A DNA stretch of 64,000 nucleotides from Aselliscus stoliczkanus. Its lineage: Eukaryota > Chordata > Mammalia > Chiroptera > Hipposideridae. Position 1 is the first letter of the stretch, and the number at the start of each line of letters is the position of its first letter. Below are positions 49,285 through 60,075 of the stretch, piece by piece. Position numbers and translations under genes: made by a program. Under the pieces are notes generated by a model that had not been told where the DNA came from, did not search any database, and saw only the letters and a list, made by a program, of their open reading frames with translations. The DNA lies in NCBI GenBank assembly GCA_033961575.1, contig CM066732.1, forward strand, positions 74,314,687 to 74,378,686, in the 5' to 3' direction.

Positions 49285-49435
49285 GGGTGTGCTGGAGTAG
49301 AAAGAACTAGATTCGGAAAACTGGGCTCCAAGTCAGACTCTGTGAAATGCTGAGCAAGTCACTCAACCCTTCTCTGTGCCTCAGTCAGTGTCTTCTTCTG
49401 TGAACGAGATAAAGTTCACTTCAGCTCTGTGACCA
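49285..49435 (-). mobile_element. MIR relic
   Basis: aaaactgggctccaagtcag, tgagcaagtcactcaaccct and tctctgtgcctcagtcagtg are MIR in reverse. Confidence 0.65.
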
Positions 49436-49544
49436 ATAATCAAAACTTACCATACACAGCTCCCAGTTGGCTGTATGCAGGTAAAACTCTGCTTCTCCAT
49501 ATGTATCCCACCTCCCCAAGATACGCTATTGTTGTAGCAACAAT

Positions 49545-49745
49545 TGCCACAATTCATGGAGCATCCACTAACTGTGGGCAAGCACCCTGCAAGGCACTTT
49601 ACATAGAATATCTCATTAATCCTCATTACACCCATAGGAATTATTATTTCCATTTTACTGGTAAGGAACTGTGGCTCCAAGAAATTACACCAGTTGACTT
49701 GGGTCACAGGTGTTATTAGGAGGGCCAGATTTCAACCCTAGATCT
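49545..49745 (+). mobile_element. MIR relic
   Basis: caaggcactttacatagaat, tctcattaatcctcattaca, tttccattttactggtaagg, aactgtggctccaagaaatt and gtcacaggtg follow MIR order. Confidence 0.75.
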
Positions 49746-52700
49746 GGTTCTGTCTGTCTGAATCCCAAATCTGGGGCATGTTGGAAAGAAAAATCAGGTT
49801 GCTTTTTCTGGACTATGCCTAATATTTGCCTAGATCAGCCTCTGCATCAGCTCAGTGCCTGGTATGCATGAGTTACTCGTATATTTGTGGGTTACAATTT
49901 TCTCAAAAACCCTGTTTCTTGAGGGACTTATATGCTACTGAAAATAAAGCTGCGTTGGTGGGCAGCCTTGTGGCGGGGCATGGAGGGGGGTTATATATTT
50001 GTGTAATTCAGTGGACTCTAGTTAGTGCTTAGTCACTCTCATTAAAGCTTTCTGGATGGACCAGGAGTGAGACTGATTGATAGCCACAGCAGCCAGAGCA
50101 TACACACCTCCTGCCATTTGTGTTATATTTGGAGGAAGAAAATTGGCTGTGAAGACAAGCATGGCAGGAAACAGGCATAAGAAAATTCCCCTTGGATCCC
50201 TCTGGCAGGACTCTGGGTGGCAGGCCTGGCCCCCTGGCTCCAGGTCTCTGTCCCCAGAATTGACTTGGGCCACCTTGGGTGGTCGCTCCCATGGCCATTA
50301 TGCACGTGCAGCTTTCTGCCTATTGACATTAGGGGATGTGCCCCCACCTTCCCTTTGTTTCATCCTCCATTTAAGATACATTTGTTCTCACTGGCTTTTA
50401 ACTAGTTTTCAATCTATGTTCATTGCTAGGGTGAGTTATCTTTTTTAAAAAATGCAACTGACAAAGGGTTTCTGTGCCGCCCAATTAGCATTGTTAAGCT
50501 GTTTGGAAACAAATACAACTTAGACCAGATGAAATCACACTCTGCTAGTCACCGGGATGTGGCTAAAAAGCAAATCACAAGAGGATTCCTAGAAATTAGC
50601 CTCTGTTCCCTACAAGGACTTTTAAACTGCTGCAGGCCTCCAGGTTTCTTAATTGGTATGTGAACAAACCCACCCTTTCTCCTCTACGCTTTCTGCTATG
50701 CTGCTCCAGGGCGGCTCCAACCAACTCCCTGCCACAGGGCTTCCTTTTACCAACCCTCAGCTGGTAAAAGCGTGGCTGGATGGACATGGGCGATCATCAA
50801 GCTGGACCAGGCACTCATTCTCTCACTTTCTCCTCCCTTCCTCCCTCCCCTCACCCAGTCACTTCCACCTCTGTTCAGTGCTAAGACTTCTGTTTACTGA
50901 TCACACCAGCAGGTCCCCCCCACTCCATGCTTCTTGCCCCTTGGGGATGCTCTTGTGACCAATCAGCTGATGGGAGAATCAGGACCTTACTAGGATTTGA
51001 ATAATAGAAAACCTCAATAATGGAAAAAATAAGAGTGTACATTATGAAAAGAGATATTCATGTACTTTTCCTAGTGGTTCTCTGAAAGAAATGATTAAGA
51101 CGATAATTCATGTAAACTGGGTGGTTTTTATTTTTATTATGGAAGGAACCAGGAGGCTAAATTCACCAGAGATGACCCTTTAATTATATTGTATAACACC
51201 CTGCATTTTAGCCTCCAAGCTTTCACAAAGTTTGTCATTTTAAATAATCATTTTAATAATATGCTAGAAATAGAATGTCTAGCTTTAGGTGTATATATTA
51301 TTTCTGATTTTCCCCCCCTCTAAGTTTATTTTACAGTCCAATCCTTTTGCTTAAGGAAAAAGACGTGTGTGTTTTTCTTTCTTCTTAAATAGTCAAAGCC
51401 AAAGAAGCAATTAAAATCCCACCTAACCATCCATTTCTTTCTCACTCCAGAAGCCACCCAAAGGTACATATACTTCCAGTGCCAAAGAACTGAGTTTCAA
51501 TTATGTATCAAAAAAAAAAAAAAAAAAGGAGAGGCATGTCCTGATGCCATAACCATCCAGGAATATATCAGTCTAGTTTTTACAAACTGCCATGATTTGA
51601 GCAGCTGGCAATAAAAATGAGCAATGGAGAGACACTGTGTCTGAAAGAGATGGTCTTTAGAGTTGGCTCATGTGACCATAGATAGAGCAAAGCTGGAAAC
51701 AGACTTGGTGGAAACCATAGGAAGGTGAGCTGGGGTTTGTTATAAATTAAATGAAAACTTGACAAGCAGGTGGATAAATATATATATATTTTATATATAA
51801 TATATTTATAATTTTTCAATATAAGTGAAGCATTTTCAAATTTTCTCAGGCTCATGTTACAAAGCAAAATGTTATATTTTAAGAATAAGCCAACAACAGT
51901 TTAGGCTAGATCTTACTCAACAAAAGAAACTTGTTCAGTAAGACAAAATTTTTTTCTTTCACCTAATTAGAGGTCATAACCAATTAAAAAGTACAAACAT
52001 ATATTAGAGATGACTTGATCATCTTGTAAATACTCAAGCAATCATTTAAAACTTTATCCAGAAAGGTATAGCTTTATCATGCAGAGTTGTATTAAATACA
52101 TAATATACATATCTTAGTATCAGAATTTCCTTAAAGTCATCTCTTTGTCGTTTCCTAACTTGAATAAGTCCAATTTATGGGTTTTCAGATTCAGGGCAAG
52201 ACAAATAGAACAATAACTTTCTCAAGAAATTCTAAACACCGTTCTTCATACCCTGTTGATGAGATAAAGCTAACCCTAACATGCCCAGTGTTGAGCTCTG
52301 TCATTTACATATGTGTCTGATGGCTCCAGAGGTAGTTTCCATGGTAAACTCCCCATGCACAAGAAGCAGGGTGAGTGGAATGTCTCCTTCCAACCAGGAG
52401 ACTTTTCACTGGCAGTGATAAAGGCCAAGAACCTCCTTTACACAAATGATTGAAAAACAGGACACGAAGGACATTTTTATTTTGTTTTGTTTCCTTTGTG
52501 TAGTATGTGACTTCAGTGCAAATACCATTTAATCATGAATACAAAGACAGCCACCTTTGCTGGCTAAGGGGTGTCCAGAGACTGCAGTAAACACATATAG
52601 CTCTTTGACTTTTTTTTTTGGTGGGGAAATTCCTGCAGATTGTCATTTCACAATCCTGTTGTGCATTTTTGCCTCCTCTTGAAAAAGGGGAAAGGATTTT

Positions 52701-52779
52701 TCCAAAGGAACATTTACAAGTAAACTAAACAGGATCTAGACAAACTTAAAGTGCTTTAAAAGCTGAAGTTTATCCATTG
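49746..52779. other. Intergenic, mostly unrecognised
   Basis: No gene. Poly-pyrimidine run at about 50818-50860 and an A-run at 51510. Nothing else supported. Confidence 0.45.
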
Positions 52780-53085
52780 TCATTTATTTTTAAAAGTTTT
52801 AAGATATAATGGACATATAATATTGTATAAATTTTAGTCATACAACATAATGATTTAATATATATACATATCGCAAAATGATTACCAGGATAAATTTAGT
52901 TAACATTCATCACCTCACACAGTTACAATTTTGTGTGTATGTATGGTAAGAACTTCTAAGATCTACTCTCTTAGCAAGTTTCAAATATACAATACAGTAT
53001 TGTTAGCTATAATCATCATGCTGAACATTACATCCCCCGGGCATACTAATCTTATAAATGGAAGCTACTGTCATTAGTTTTTAGA
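52780..53085 (-). mobile_element. L1M-type 3' UTR fragment
   Basis: Reverse 3' UTR words: aagatataatggacatataa, cataatgatttaatatatat, atcgcaaaatgattaccagg, ctactctcttagcaagtttc and ctgaacattacatcccc. Confidence 0.72.
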
Positions 53086-53954
53086 AATATAAAGACTTTG
53101 AGAAAAAATATAGAAGGCACTATCAACTGGAACTGTCTGGTTCATGCATTGTTTTTTTCTCTTCGAGTTGAGATAAATTGAACCTATAGCTCTAAGGAAG
53201 CACAGTCTCTGTTTCTCTTTTACCTTTTAATCATTCTTTTCTAATACCTTCCATTACAATAGACTCTCTTACTCCTCTTTAGGTCCTCTTCATTCTCTCC
53301 CTTAATTTCTTCAATTCTAGGGCTATCACAGCCCACTGCCTTCAAGTCTCTCCATAAGCTTCACTTCTTCTAGGTAATCTAATCTATCCGGATTCAGGGT
53401 AGCATCACAAGTGTGAGGGCACACTGCAAACATTCTCAAATGTATAAAACATAATGTGGTATTTTCTTACTACAGCTATCATCATCACGAATAAGAAAAT
53501 GGAATCTTTGATTTCTTTAGCCCTCTGAGAGATTCTGGTCCTTGTCTTCACCAAATATTAACAAGTACCTCTCCAGAATAATAACTGGTTTGGTGTTTAA
53601 ATTGCTGTCAAATAGGACAGAGATAATCTCACTTTTAAAATTCCAACGTTAATATCAAATGAAGTATTTTAAAAAGGGGGCCTCATTTTGGGTAATTTAA
53701 GAAAAAATAATAATAACTGGCTTCAACTGAAGTGCTGCTGGTTATAAGCATGCAATGGAGACAGGCCTGTGTGAGGTACTGGGGCAAGTATCATAAATCA
53801 TGTTCCTGGGGTCAGTCTACTCTGTCAGTATCTGTATGTGACCTTAAGTGTGAGTTGGGGTCTGAAACTTTATTGTGCAAACATCAATAAGGATCTTGTG
53901 TTATATAAATTATATTTATATCAGTCAAGCAAAGGAATAGAAATTGGCACCTTA
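53086..53954. other. Intergenic, unrecognised
   Basis: No supported gene or repeat. Confidence 0.4.
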
Positions 53955-53967
53955 AAAATAAAAGACT

Positions 53968-54085
53968 AAGGGCCTGCCGAGTGGCGCGGTGGTTAAGCGC
54001 TGGCTTCGGAAGCCAGCGGCCCCAGTTCGGTCCCACATATGAGGGCCAGTGACACTGCCCTCAAAAAAAAAAAAATAAAAACAAA
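53968..54085 (+). mobile_element. Short tRNA-headed SINE
   Basis: Monomer with head GGGCCTGCCGAGTGGCGCGG and an interrupted A-rich tail. Target duplication AAAATAAAAGACT on both sides (about 53955-53967 and 54085-54097). Confidence 0.9.
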
Positions 54086-54097
54086 AAAATAAAAGAC

Positions 54098-56224
54098 TGG
54101 ACCAAAATGAGAAATTCAGCTCTGGACAAGTAAGATTTAACACCCCCCCCAAGGTGTGTTGTTATTTTAGTCTAACAACTTACATTCCATGCTATCACAG
54201 TTACCTCTATTATACCATTGTAAGGCATAGGAAAGATCAGAAATATTTAATAAACGAATTTTTTAAAGTTATTTGCTGGTTCTTTAGAATACAGAGACCA
54301 CAGATATTTAATTAAGGACATTTTCCTTTTTAATTCATTGAACCATTTTACCCCCTATATATTTTTTTCATATATATACCTAAACAACTAGATAACCATA
54401 TTAGAAGAGAATAACTTTCCTCCTAGAGATCAAGAACAACAACAAAAAGTCCATGTAAAGTCAATATTTTAAGGAACTTCAGGTGGGGTCTTTCAAATCT
54501 TGTCATTTCACATTAAACAATAAAATCTAACGCCTATTTTAAAGATGTACTAAATTCCCAGTCTGAAAGTAATTGCTGTTCCTTGTCTGGTGTGTATATA
54601 TCATCAGTACAACTAAGAAAGAATTGCCTGGACCACCGCCAAGCCATTGATTATTAGCCACTAAAAGGGAAATGTTTACTTATTCATGGCAACTAGTTTT
54701 CAGAAGGAAAGGCAAAGAAGGCTGATTTTAAATGCTGCCTTTTCTTTCTACCCTAAGACTGATCAATATCATTCACTTCTTGGAAGTATCAAAAGCCCAT
54801 TTTTATTTTCCTTTTGCTATTTTCACCAGAATACAGATGAAAAAGGGAAGAGCAGTTGCTACGAGGCAAAGAAAAATGTCCTGGCAGTTGAGGGCCCTCC
54901 ATCTATCAAGGGGAATTTGCAATGTTGCCTCTCTTCAATACTGTATAGATTTGCAGGATTTTGTGAAACACTTAACCAAAATGGAAGGATTTAAAAACAG
55001 AATGCAAGATATAGATGCAATTATTTTTTAAAAAATCAAAATACTTTCATTTTATTTCAGAAATTTCTAGTCTTAAATTCTTAAGCACGCAGCACTGATG
55101 GTCATCTTGGATAATACTTTTGAATCTTGGATAATACTTTTGAAAGGGTGATTAGTTTAGACTGCTTAAATATAGTCACTACAGCACAGATTCCTAAAGA
55201 TGGAAACCTCTGACTGGGGTTGAAATGAACTACATCCAATTACAGGGAAACAAATTCTTATCTATTTAAATAATATTCCCAAGCTATACTGAGTTGCAAA
55301 AAAAAAAAAAAAAAGTTCAAGCGTCCAGAACACTGAACAATATTTTAAAACCTGGAAAGACTATTTCATTATTTACTTGTGATTCTAAGAATCATTTATG
55401 AATTGGAGGCAATTCATGTAGATATTTCCAATATGTGTAAAACAATATCTTGATTTTTTATTGACCCAATATCAAAATAAGTTTCTGCTCCCATGTCTTT
55501 GAGTTCATGTGATTTGAAGAGGAACTAAAGAAAGTGTCTTTCTCTAATAATTCTGGCTCACCTCCTTTCCTCCACTTCTTCAGAAGGCACAGTTTATATG
55601 AGTCCTGGAGTCCTCAGGTCCTGGCTTTTGGAGATAATTTAGATAAAGCCCCAGAGCAGAGGAAGATTGCACTAGTGCAGAGGCGCCTATGGAGGACGTA
55701 GGAATCCATGATGAAGCAGGGAAGTTGCAGCACTTTCTAGAACCAGGAGTTACAAAGTTTTCTTGGGATAGTCAAAGCACAGACTGGGGCCTCCCAGATC
55801 AGGGAGGGTAAGACTAGAAGTAATATTTGGAGCTAATCTCAGAGTTAGGTCTTCCGCAGAGCACAGGAGGGTATATCTCCTCTTTGGGAGCCAAATACTA
55901 AGAGTAAAAGCAAATATTTGATGCTGAAGAGCTCTTAAGATCTGAAGAGTGCCATTTACTCATTTCTACACGGCAATGTAGGCTTAGGATGTTAAATAGA
56001 TTAAAAGGCTAAGAGAGGTCAGTCACTCCAGGAAAGATTCCTCTTTTGCTTCTCCTGACTTGGTTCTTTTTCCAAAATTGTTATCTTCTCCCACCCCACT
56101 CTTGTGGAGTGTCCTTGGGAAACTAAAAGATGGCACATCCTCTCCTAGAACATTCTGGAGAACGTGGAGTCCAAGTCCTGGGGATGAGGGCTCCAGGACA
56201 GGCGGCTAATACAATGAAAATGAT
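54098..56224. other. Intergenic, mostly unrecognised
   Basis: Single-copy-looking sequence with the 20-bp duplication at 55104. Two overlapping roughly 100-codon frames at 54686-55031 look fortuitous. No gene. Confidence 0.4.
55104..55143. repeat. 20-bp tandem duplication
   Basis: ATCTTGGATAATACTTTTGA occurs twice head to tail with no mismatch. Confidence 0.95.
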
Positions 56225-56425
56225 TTTAGAAAAATTCCAGAGATTTGAAATCATAAAACTGGTAGGGTTCTTAGAAGTCATCAAATCTTCCCCTTCTGTT
56301 TCAGGTAAGGGGAAGAAAACAAAAAGAAAAAAAGAGGCTCAAATTGATGAGGTGATTAGAGCTGGTTAGGAGCAGAGCTGGGATGCCAACCAACTTCCAG
56401 GGCCAGAGCTCCTTCTACCTGACAC
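56225..56425 (+). mobile_element. MIR-like relic
   Basis: gttcttagaagtcatcaaat, aaagaggctcaaattgatga and gcagagctgggatgccaacc follow MIR order, interrupted by an A/G-rich run. Confidence 0.5.
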
Positions 56426-56739
56426 TGCATGGAAGTTAAGACCTTAATTTGGGAATCTGTCTTAATGCTTCCCTAGGACAGCGTTGGTCGGTGCCCTCCT
56501 CCCACCTGTTTCAGGAGATGGGCTGGCAGAGGTTGCAGGCATGGAGCTCTAACCAGAGAGAAGTCCACAAGGCCAGGGGCCAGTCTGTGACCTGCCCTAC
56601 CTCTAGTATGTAGGACGATGGAGTTTAGGTGCTAGGGAGCGGTGGGTGCCGGGTTTCCCGCACCTGAGTCACCAAAGCTCCCCACCCCCAACCCCCACTG
56701 TCTACCCATGGCTCCCTCATTCTCCCCATACCAGAGAGG

Positions 56740-57060
56740 ACAGCCAAGTCATTTCAATTTAATCTTATTTAAAAAGACATAACTAATAAATCTATTGCTG
56801 GGGCCGCGGAGAGACGGCCAGCACAGTCGATCGTGCTCCCAATCCCATTGAACCCCATTGAAAACCATGACAACACGGGACAAGCTCTGATTTATCCCGG
56901 CGCGCTAAAGCGCATTGTGAGCAGGCGTCAATCACGCATTATTTCGGACTGAACAAATGCAAAATCTTGACTGGAACAAATGCTTCCAACAGGTCCGGGG
57001 CGTCGAGCTCCATTTCCCCTTTGTCCTCAGCCTAGCAGTTGGCCTGTATTGGGGTTGCCT
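56740..57060. promoter_or_regulatory. Candidate conserved noncoding element upstream of NKX2-8
   Basis: A repeat-free block. An AT-rich homeobox-like part (56750-56800, several TTAAT/AATAAAT words) leads into a CpG-containing, complex part (56805-56960) that still has intact GGCGCGCTAAAGCGC and CAATCACGCATTATTT words. Unmethylated-looking CpGs outside a G-rich run, together with the lack of repeats, suggest constraint. Conservation itself is not measured here. Confidence 0.4.
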
Positions 57061-57066
57061 CCGCCC

Positions 57067-57075
57067 GACCACCCA
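57067..57075 (+). promoter_or_regulatory. Candidate GLI binding site (GACCACCCA)
   Basis: Exact match to the canonical GLI core (reverse complement TGGGTGGTC), about 1.6 kb upstream of the NKX2-8 ATG. It sits at the edge of a sequence-complex, repeat-free block. Family knowledge: the mouse orthologue is Hedgehog-responsive in ventral neural tube. The site is seen directly; its function is inferred. Confidence 0.5.
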
Positions 57076-58125
57076 GCGAGCTGCGCAACCCGGGACTCCT
57101 TGGGCACGCTTGACAGGGAGGCTGTTGGGGAGGGTGTGCCAGGCCCTGCGGAGTCGCGGCAACTGCGTGGGATTCAGGTCCGAGTTCAGTTCAGGTGGAG
57201 CCAGCCTCCCAAGCATCGCGCCCCTCACTAAATTTAGCAACCAAAACCCCAAACCACTGGCTGCCAGAGGAGAGGACTACGAAAGCGCGCTCGCTGAGCC
57301 CTAGACTTCTGCGCAGCCACATTCAAACTGAAGGGCCTTCAACATGTATCCAGGCTAGTTGGCCACCTGCACCTTCTACATTGATCATTTTCTCGGGTTG
57401 GGCTGTCGGAACTAGAAGATATGGCAGAGAAACCACGGGCAGGCCGTCTTTTCTGTCCGGCGGACCCAGTCCTAATTCTCCCTATGGGTCCATTGCTAGA
57501 CCAGGCCCGGCAGGTGCGAAGGAGCGATGAACCGTGAACCCCGACTGGGGGGCTGCTCTTGGGCAGAGGCCACATCCCAGGCACTGGGCATGACGTTGAG
57601 GCCATGGAGCCCGGGCTCACGAGTGGCACCAGATGGTCTAGCGACGCCAATAAGGCAGAAAAACCCTCGTAGGCCGCCCTGCGAAATGCCATGGCCAGTG
57701 GGCCCTACAGCGTGCCTGGGCACAGTTCTAAGGCATGCAGCCACTGGGCCCAGGCCCGTGAAAGGCAGCGGCCGGGCGGGGCTGGGCCAACGAGGCCGGC
57801 ACTTCGAACCCGGATTGCTTGACCGGATTCCCCCTCCGTTTTGCTGGTCTGGGGAAACGGAGGCAGAGCCGGGCCTCCCCGGATGCTGCCAGCCCTTCTC
57901 CAGCAGCCCGGAGGTGGAGGATGTTTGGGGTGTGGGGAGGCTCCCAGCGACCTTCGAAACCCATGGCGCAGATGCCGGCGGGGCCAGGCCACGCCTATGT
58001 GCCCGCCTGAATCTCTTGCCTCTGAGTCCCCTAGAGGGGCCCAACCAAAAAGAGAAAGAAAGCGCGCGGGTTTAACGCCGTCTTGTAAATCACTTTCCGG
58101 ATAATTGCGGGAAACGAACAGCCCA

Positions 58126-58153
58126 GCAAACAAGCTGGAGGAATAAGCAAACA
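58126..58153 (+). promoter_or_regulatory. Pair of forkhead (FOXA-type) motifs
   Basis: GCAAACA occurs at 58126-58132 and again at 58147-58153, the second within TAAGCAAACA, a strong FOXA match. Spacing is 21 bp, about two helical turns. FOXA2 acts in floor plate and foregut endoderm, where this gene is expressed. Function is inferred. Confidence 0.4.
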
Positions 58154-58401
58154 GGGAATAAATTCCTGGGCGCTCATAAACCTACCCATGCCGCCCTCAC
58201 CCTTCCCTGCGCTCCCGCGGAACCAGGCCCCGTGTCAGCCCAGGAGGAGGAAGCTGGGGCTGGACTGGAGGGCGGTGGCCACCGCTCGCCACCCAAGATG
58301 TTATTCAATGGTAACAATCCCCATTATCTGTCCCCACTTTGGGCTAATCAGACAGAATTGCTAATGTCGAGGGCTGCTTCCTGCTGCCTCTGGGAGGTAA
58401 C

Positions 58402-58447
58402 GGGGCGCAGAGGGGCGGGGGACGGGGCGGGGCGGGGGGCGGAGGTG
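58402..58447 (+). promoter_or_regulatory. GC-box / G-run cluster in NKX2-8 proximal promoter
   Basis: Contains several overlapping GGGGCGGGG Sp/KLF-type boxes and at least five runs of four or more G on the + strand. It is 105-150 bp upstream of the TATA-like box. It could bind Sp1/KLF factors and could fold as a G-quadruplex. Confidence 0.55.
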
Positions 58448-58551
58448 GCACCTTCCGGGCTCTCCCGGGCTTTGGTCCACACTCATTCAGGTACTTAACA
58501 CCCTGGAGACCCAGACCGCGGCTTTCAAGGCATCCCGGGTGGGAAGAGCTG

Positions 58552-58559
58552 TTTATATA
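58552..58559 (+). promoter_or_regulatory. TATA-like box of NKX2-8
   Basis: TTTATATA lies about 145 bp before the ATG and just downstream of a GC-box cluster. A start site about 30 bp downstream would give a 5' UTR of about 115 nt. The position and context support a core promoter; the start site itself is inferred. Confidence 0.5.
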
Positions 58560-58700
58560 GACGGGGATTCCGCTGTAAGAGCGCTAATATCTCGGCAGCT
58601 AGCGCATGGCGTGCGCCTCTCACACCCACCAGTAGGAGCCGCGTCCCCGGCCACCTCTTGGTTCCCAGCCTGCCCTGCCCCCGCCTCCTTCCCCTCGGCC

Positions 58701-58857
58701 ATGGCCACCTCTGGACGCCTCAGCTTCACCGTGCGAAGTCTTCTGGATTTACCCGAGCAGGACGCGCAGCACCTGCGTAAGCTGGAGCCGGAACTCAGGG
58801 CCCCCGCGCCAGGCCCCTGCGCCACCTGGCTGGAATCCGAGCGCGGTCACTACGCGT
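58701..58857 (+). other. NKX2-8: NKX2-8 coding exon 1
   Basis: Encodes residues 1-52 plus the first base of codon 53. It carries the TN motif and ends ...[13 protein letters not shown]. The donor is T|GTGAGT, a near-perfect consensus, at 58858-58863. Reading on without splicing gives a stop within three codons, which supports this donor. Confidence 0.93.
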
Positions 58858-60075
58858 GTGAGTGAGCGGAGGATGTTGGCGAGGGTGGAGGGGGCGCGCA
58901 GAACCAAGCGCCCGGACCTTGCGGGGCTGGATTTCCTCAATGCTGAAACCAAAGGCTCTGTCCTCAAACCTCTATGCCATGCGTCCCCCAGTCGACACAT
59001 CCTGAGAGCAGATCCCAGCGCCTGGCACTAACGCCAGGAACGTGGGTTTCTGTTTCTAGGGGTCAGGATGTTTATTTAAGACACAGCCTTTAAATGCCTG
59101 AAAACAAGGCCATGTTCTCCAGGCCTCTGTGTGGGACTGGGCAGCATTGGTGAACTTAGCTCTCCTGGATTCAGGGCTTTGGAAACCTTGGCAACCTGTA
59201 GTGCAGTCGACATGGAGGTGGCCCTTGTTGGTAAGCCAGCTTGCCGTAAATTCGCCTGCCAGCGTAGCGGGCACTGCGGACTTGTCTTAAGAGGGCTCCG
59301 GGGTGGGTTTCTTTGGGAGCGCGGTCTCGGGTTGCGGTCACTGAATTCGCAGAGGTGGGTGTCCAGATGTAGGCCTAGGGAAGGAAATGGCCTCACCCCC
59401 AAAGCCGCGGGCGAGTGGGGCGCCCTCCCGCCGGTGGCTCGGCGCCCGCGGGCGAGGAACAGCCGGCGCGCAGAGGGGCCGGCGTCTCACCCGGCCGTGT
59501 CTCCTTTGCCGTCCCTAGCCTCGGACGAGAGCAGTCCAGAGACCAGCCCGCCCGACTCGTCGCATCCGCCGCCCATTCAGCCTGCGTCTCCGGGTTCGGA
59601 CGCGGAGAAGAGGAAGAAGAGGCGGGTGCTGTTTTCCAAGGCGCAGACGCTGGAGTTGGAGCGGCGCTTCCGGCAGCAGCGCTACCTGTCGGCGCCCGAG
59701 CGCGAGCAGCTGGCGCGCCTGCTGCGCCTCACGCCCACGCAGGTCAAAATCTGGTTCCAGAATCACCGCTACAAGCTGAAGCGCGCGCGCGCGCCGGAGG
59801 CCGCGGAGTCGCGCGACTTGGCAATCACTGCCGAGCTGCGCGCAGCGCCCGGCCTGCTGCGCCGGGTGGTGGTACCCGTGCTGGTGCGCAACGGGCAGCC
59901 GTGCGGTAGCAGCGGCGAAGTGGGCACCGCTGCCTCCCAGGACAAAAGCGGTGCGCCGCCAGCCGCCGCCTGCCCTGTGCCGGGCTACGCCGCCTTCGGG
60001 CCCAGCTCGGCGCTGGGTCTCTTCCCCGCCTACCAACACTTAGCGCCCCCGGCCCTCATCTCTTGGAACTGGTGA
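58701..60075 (+). CDS. NKX2-8: NKX2-8 homeodomain transcription factor, join(58701..58857,59519..60075)
   Basis: Sequence-specific nuclear transcription factor of the NK2 class; mouse calls it Nkx2-9. Family knowledge: expressed in ventral neural tube and foregut/lung endoderm. The two exons join (157 + 557 nt) to 237 residues plus TGA, close to the human length as I remember it (239). Residues 8-19 hold the TN motif ([12 protein letters not shown]), a Groucho-type repressor docking site. The homeodomain is residues 84-143, with F8, L16, F20, W48, F49, N51, R53 and the NK2 hallmark Tyr54 (W131, N134, R136, Y137 of the protein). The NK2-specific domain is about residues 167-181 ([15 protein letters not shown]). 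The protein ends SWNW. The ATG has G at -3 and G at +4. The splice junction restores Ser53 and reads into [15 protein letters not shown]. No frame damage is seen. The identity is firm; NKX2-1 and NKX2-4 differ outside the homeodomain. Confidence 0.96.
58858..59518 (+). other. NKX2-8: NKX2-8 intron, phase 1, 661 nt
   Basis: A GT-AG intron. The donor GTGAGT is at 58858 and the acceptor CCCTAG ends at 59518, after a pyrimidine-rich run (tgtctcctttgccgtccctag region). It is phase 1 and sits between the TN domain and the homeodomain, as in other NK2 genes. Its 3' part is GC-rich and open in the exon 2 frame from 59131 (see findings). Confidence 0.9.
59519..60075 (+). other. NKX2-8: NKX2-8 coding exon 2 (homeodomain exon)
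   Basis: Encodes the rest of Ser53 to the stop. The homeodomain codons are at 59611-59790 and Trp48 of the homeodomain is the tgg at 59752-59754. The NK2-specific domain codons follow at about 59860-59904. The exon is very GC- and CpG-rich, typical of this gene family. Confidence 0.93.

Noticed and set aside
54686..55031. Two overlapping frames of about 100 codons
   Set aside because: Different frames of the same DNA, no motif, and AT-rich composition; looks fortuitous.
57496..58075. Overlapping 182-codon open frames on both strands, plus others, upstream of NKX2-8
   Set aside because: The tract is CpG-rich, so stops are scarce in several frames at once. No family resemblance, no splice logic, and frames on opposite strands overlap almost fully.
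59131..60075. Single 314-codon frame as the NKX2-8 coding sequence
   Set aside because: Its first 129 codons are intronic and lack NK2 features; the spliced model restores the TN motif and the SSDES junction of the family. Kept only as a finding.
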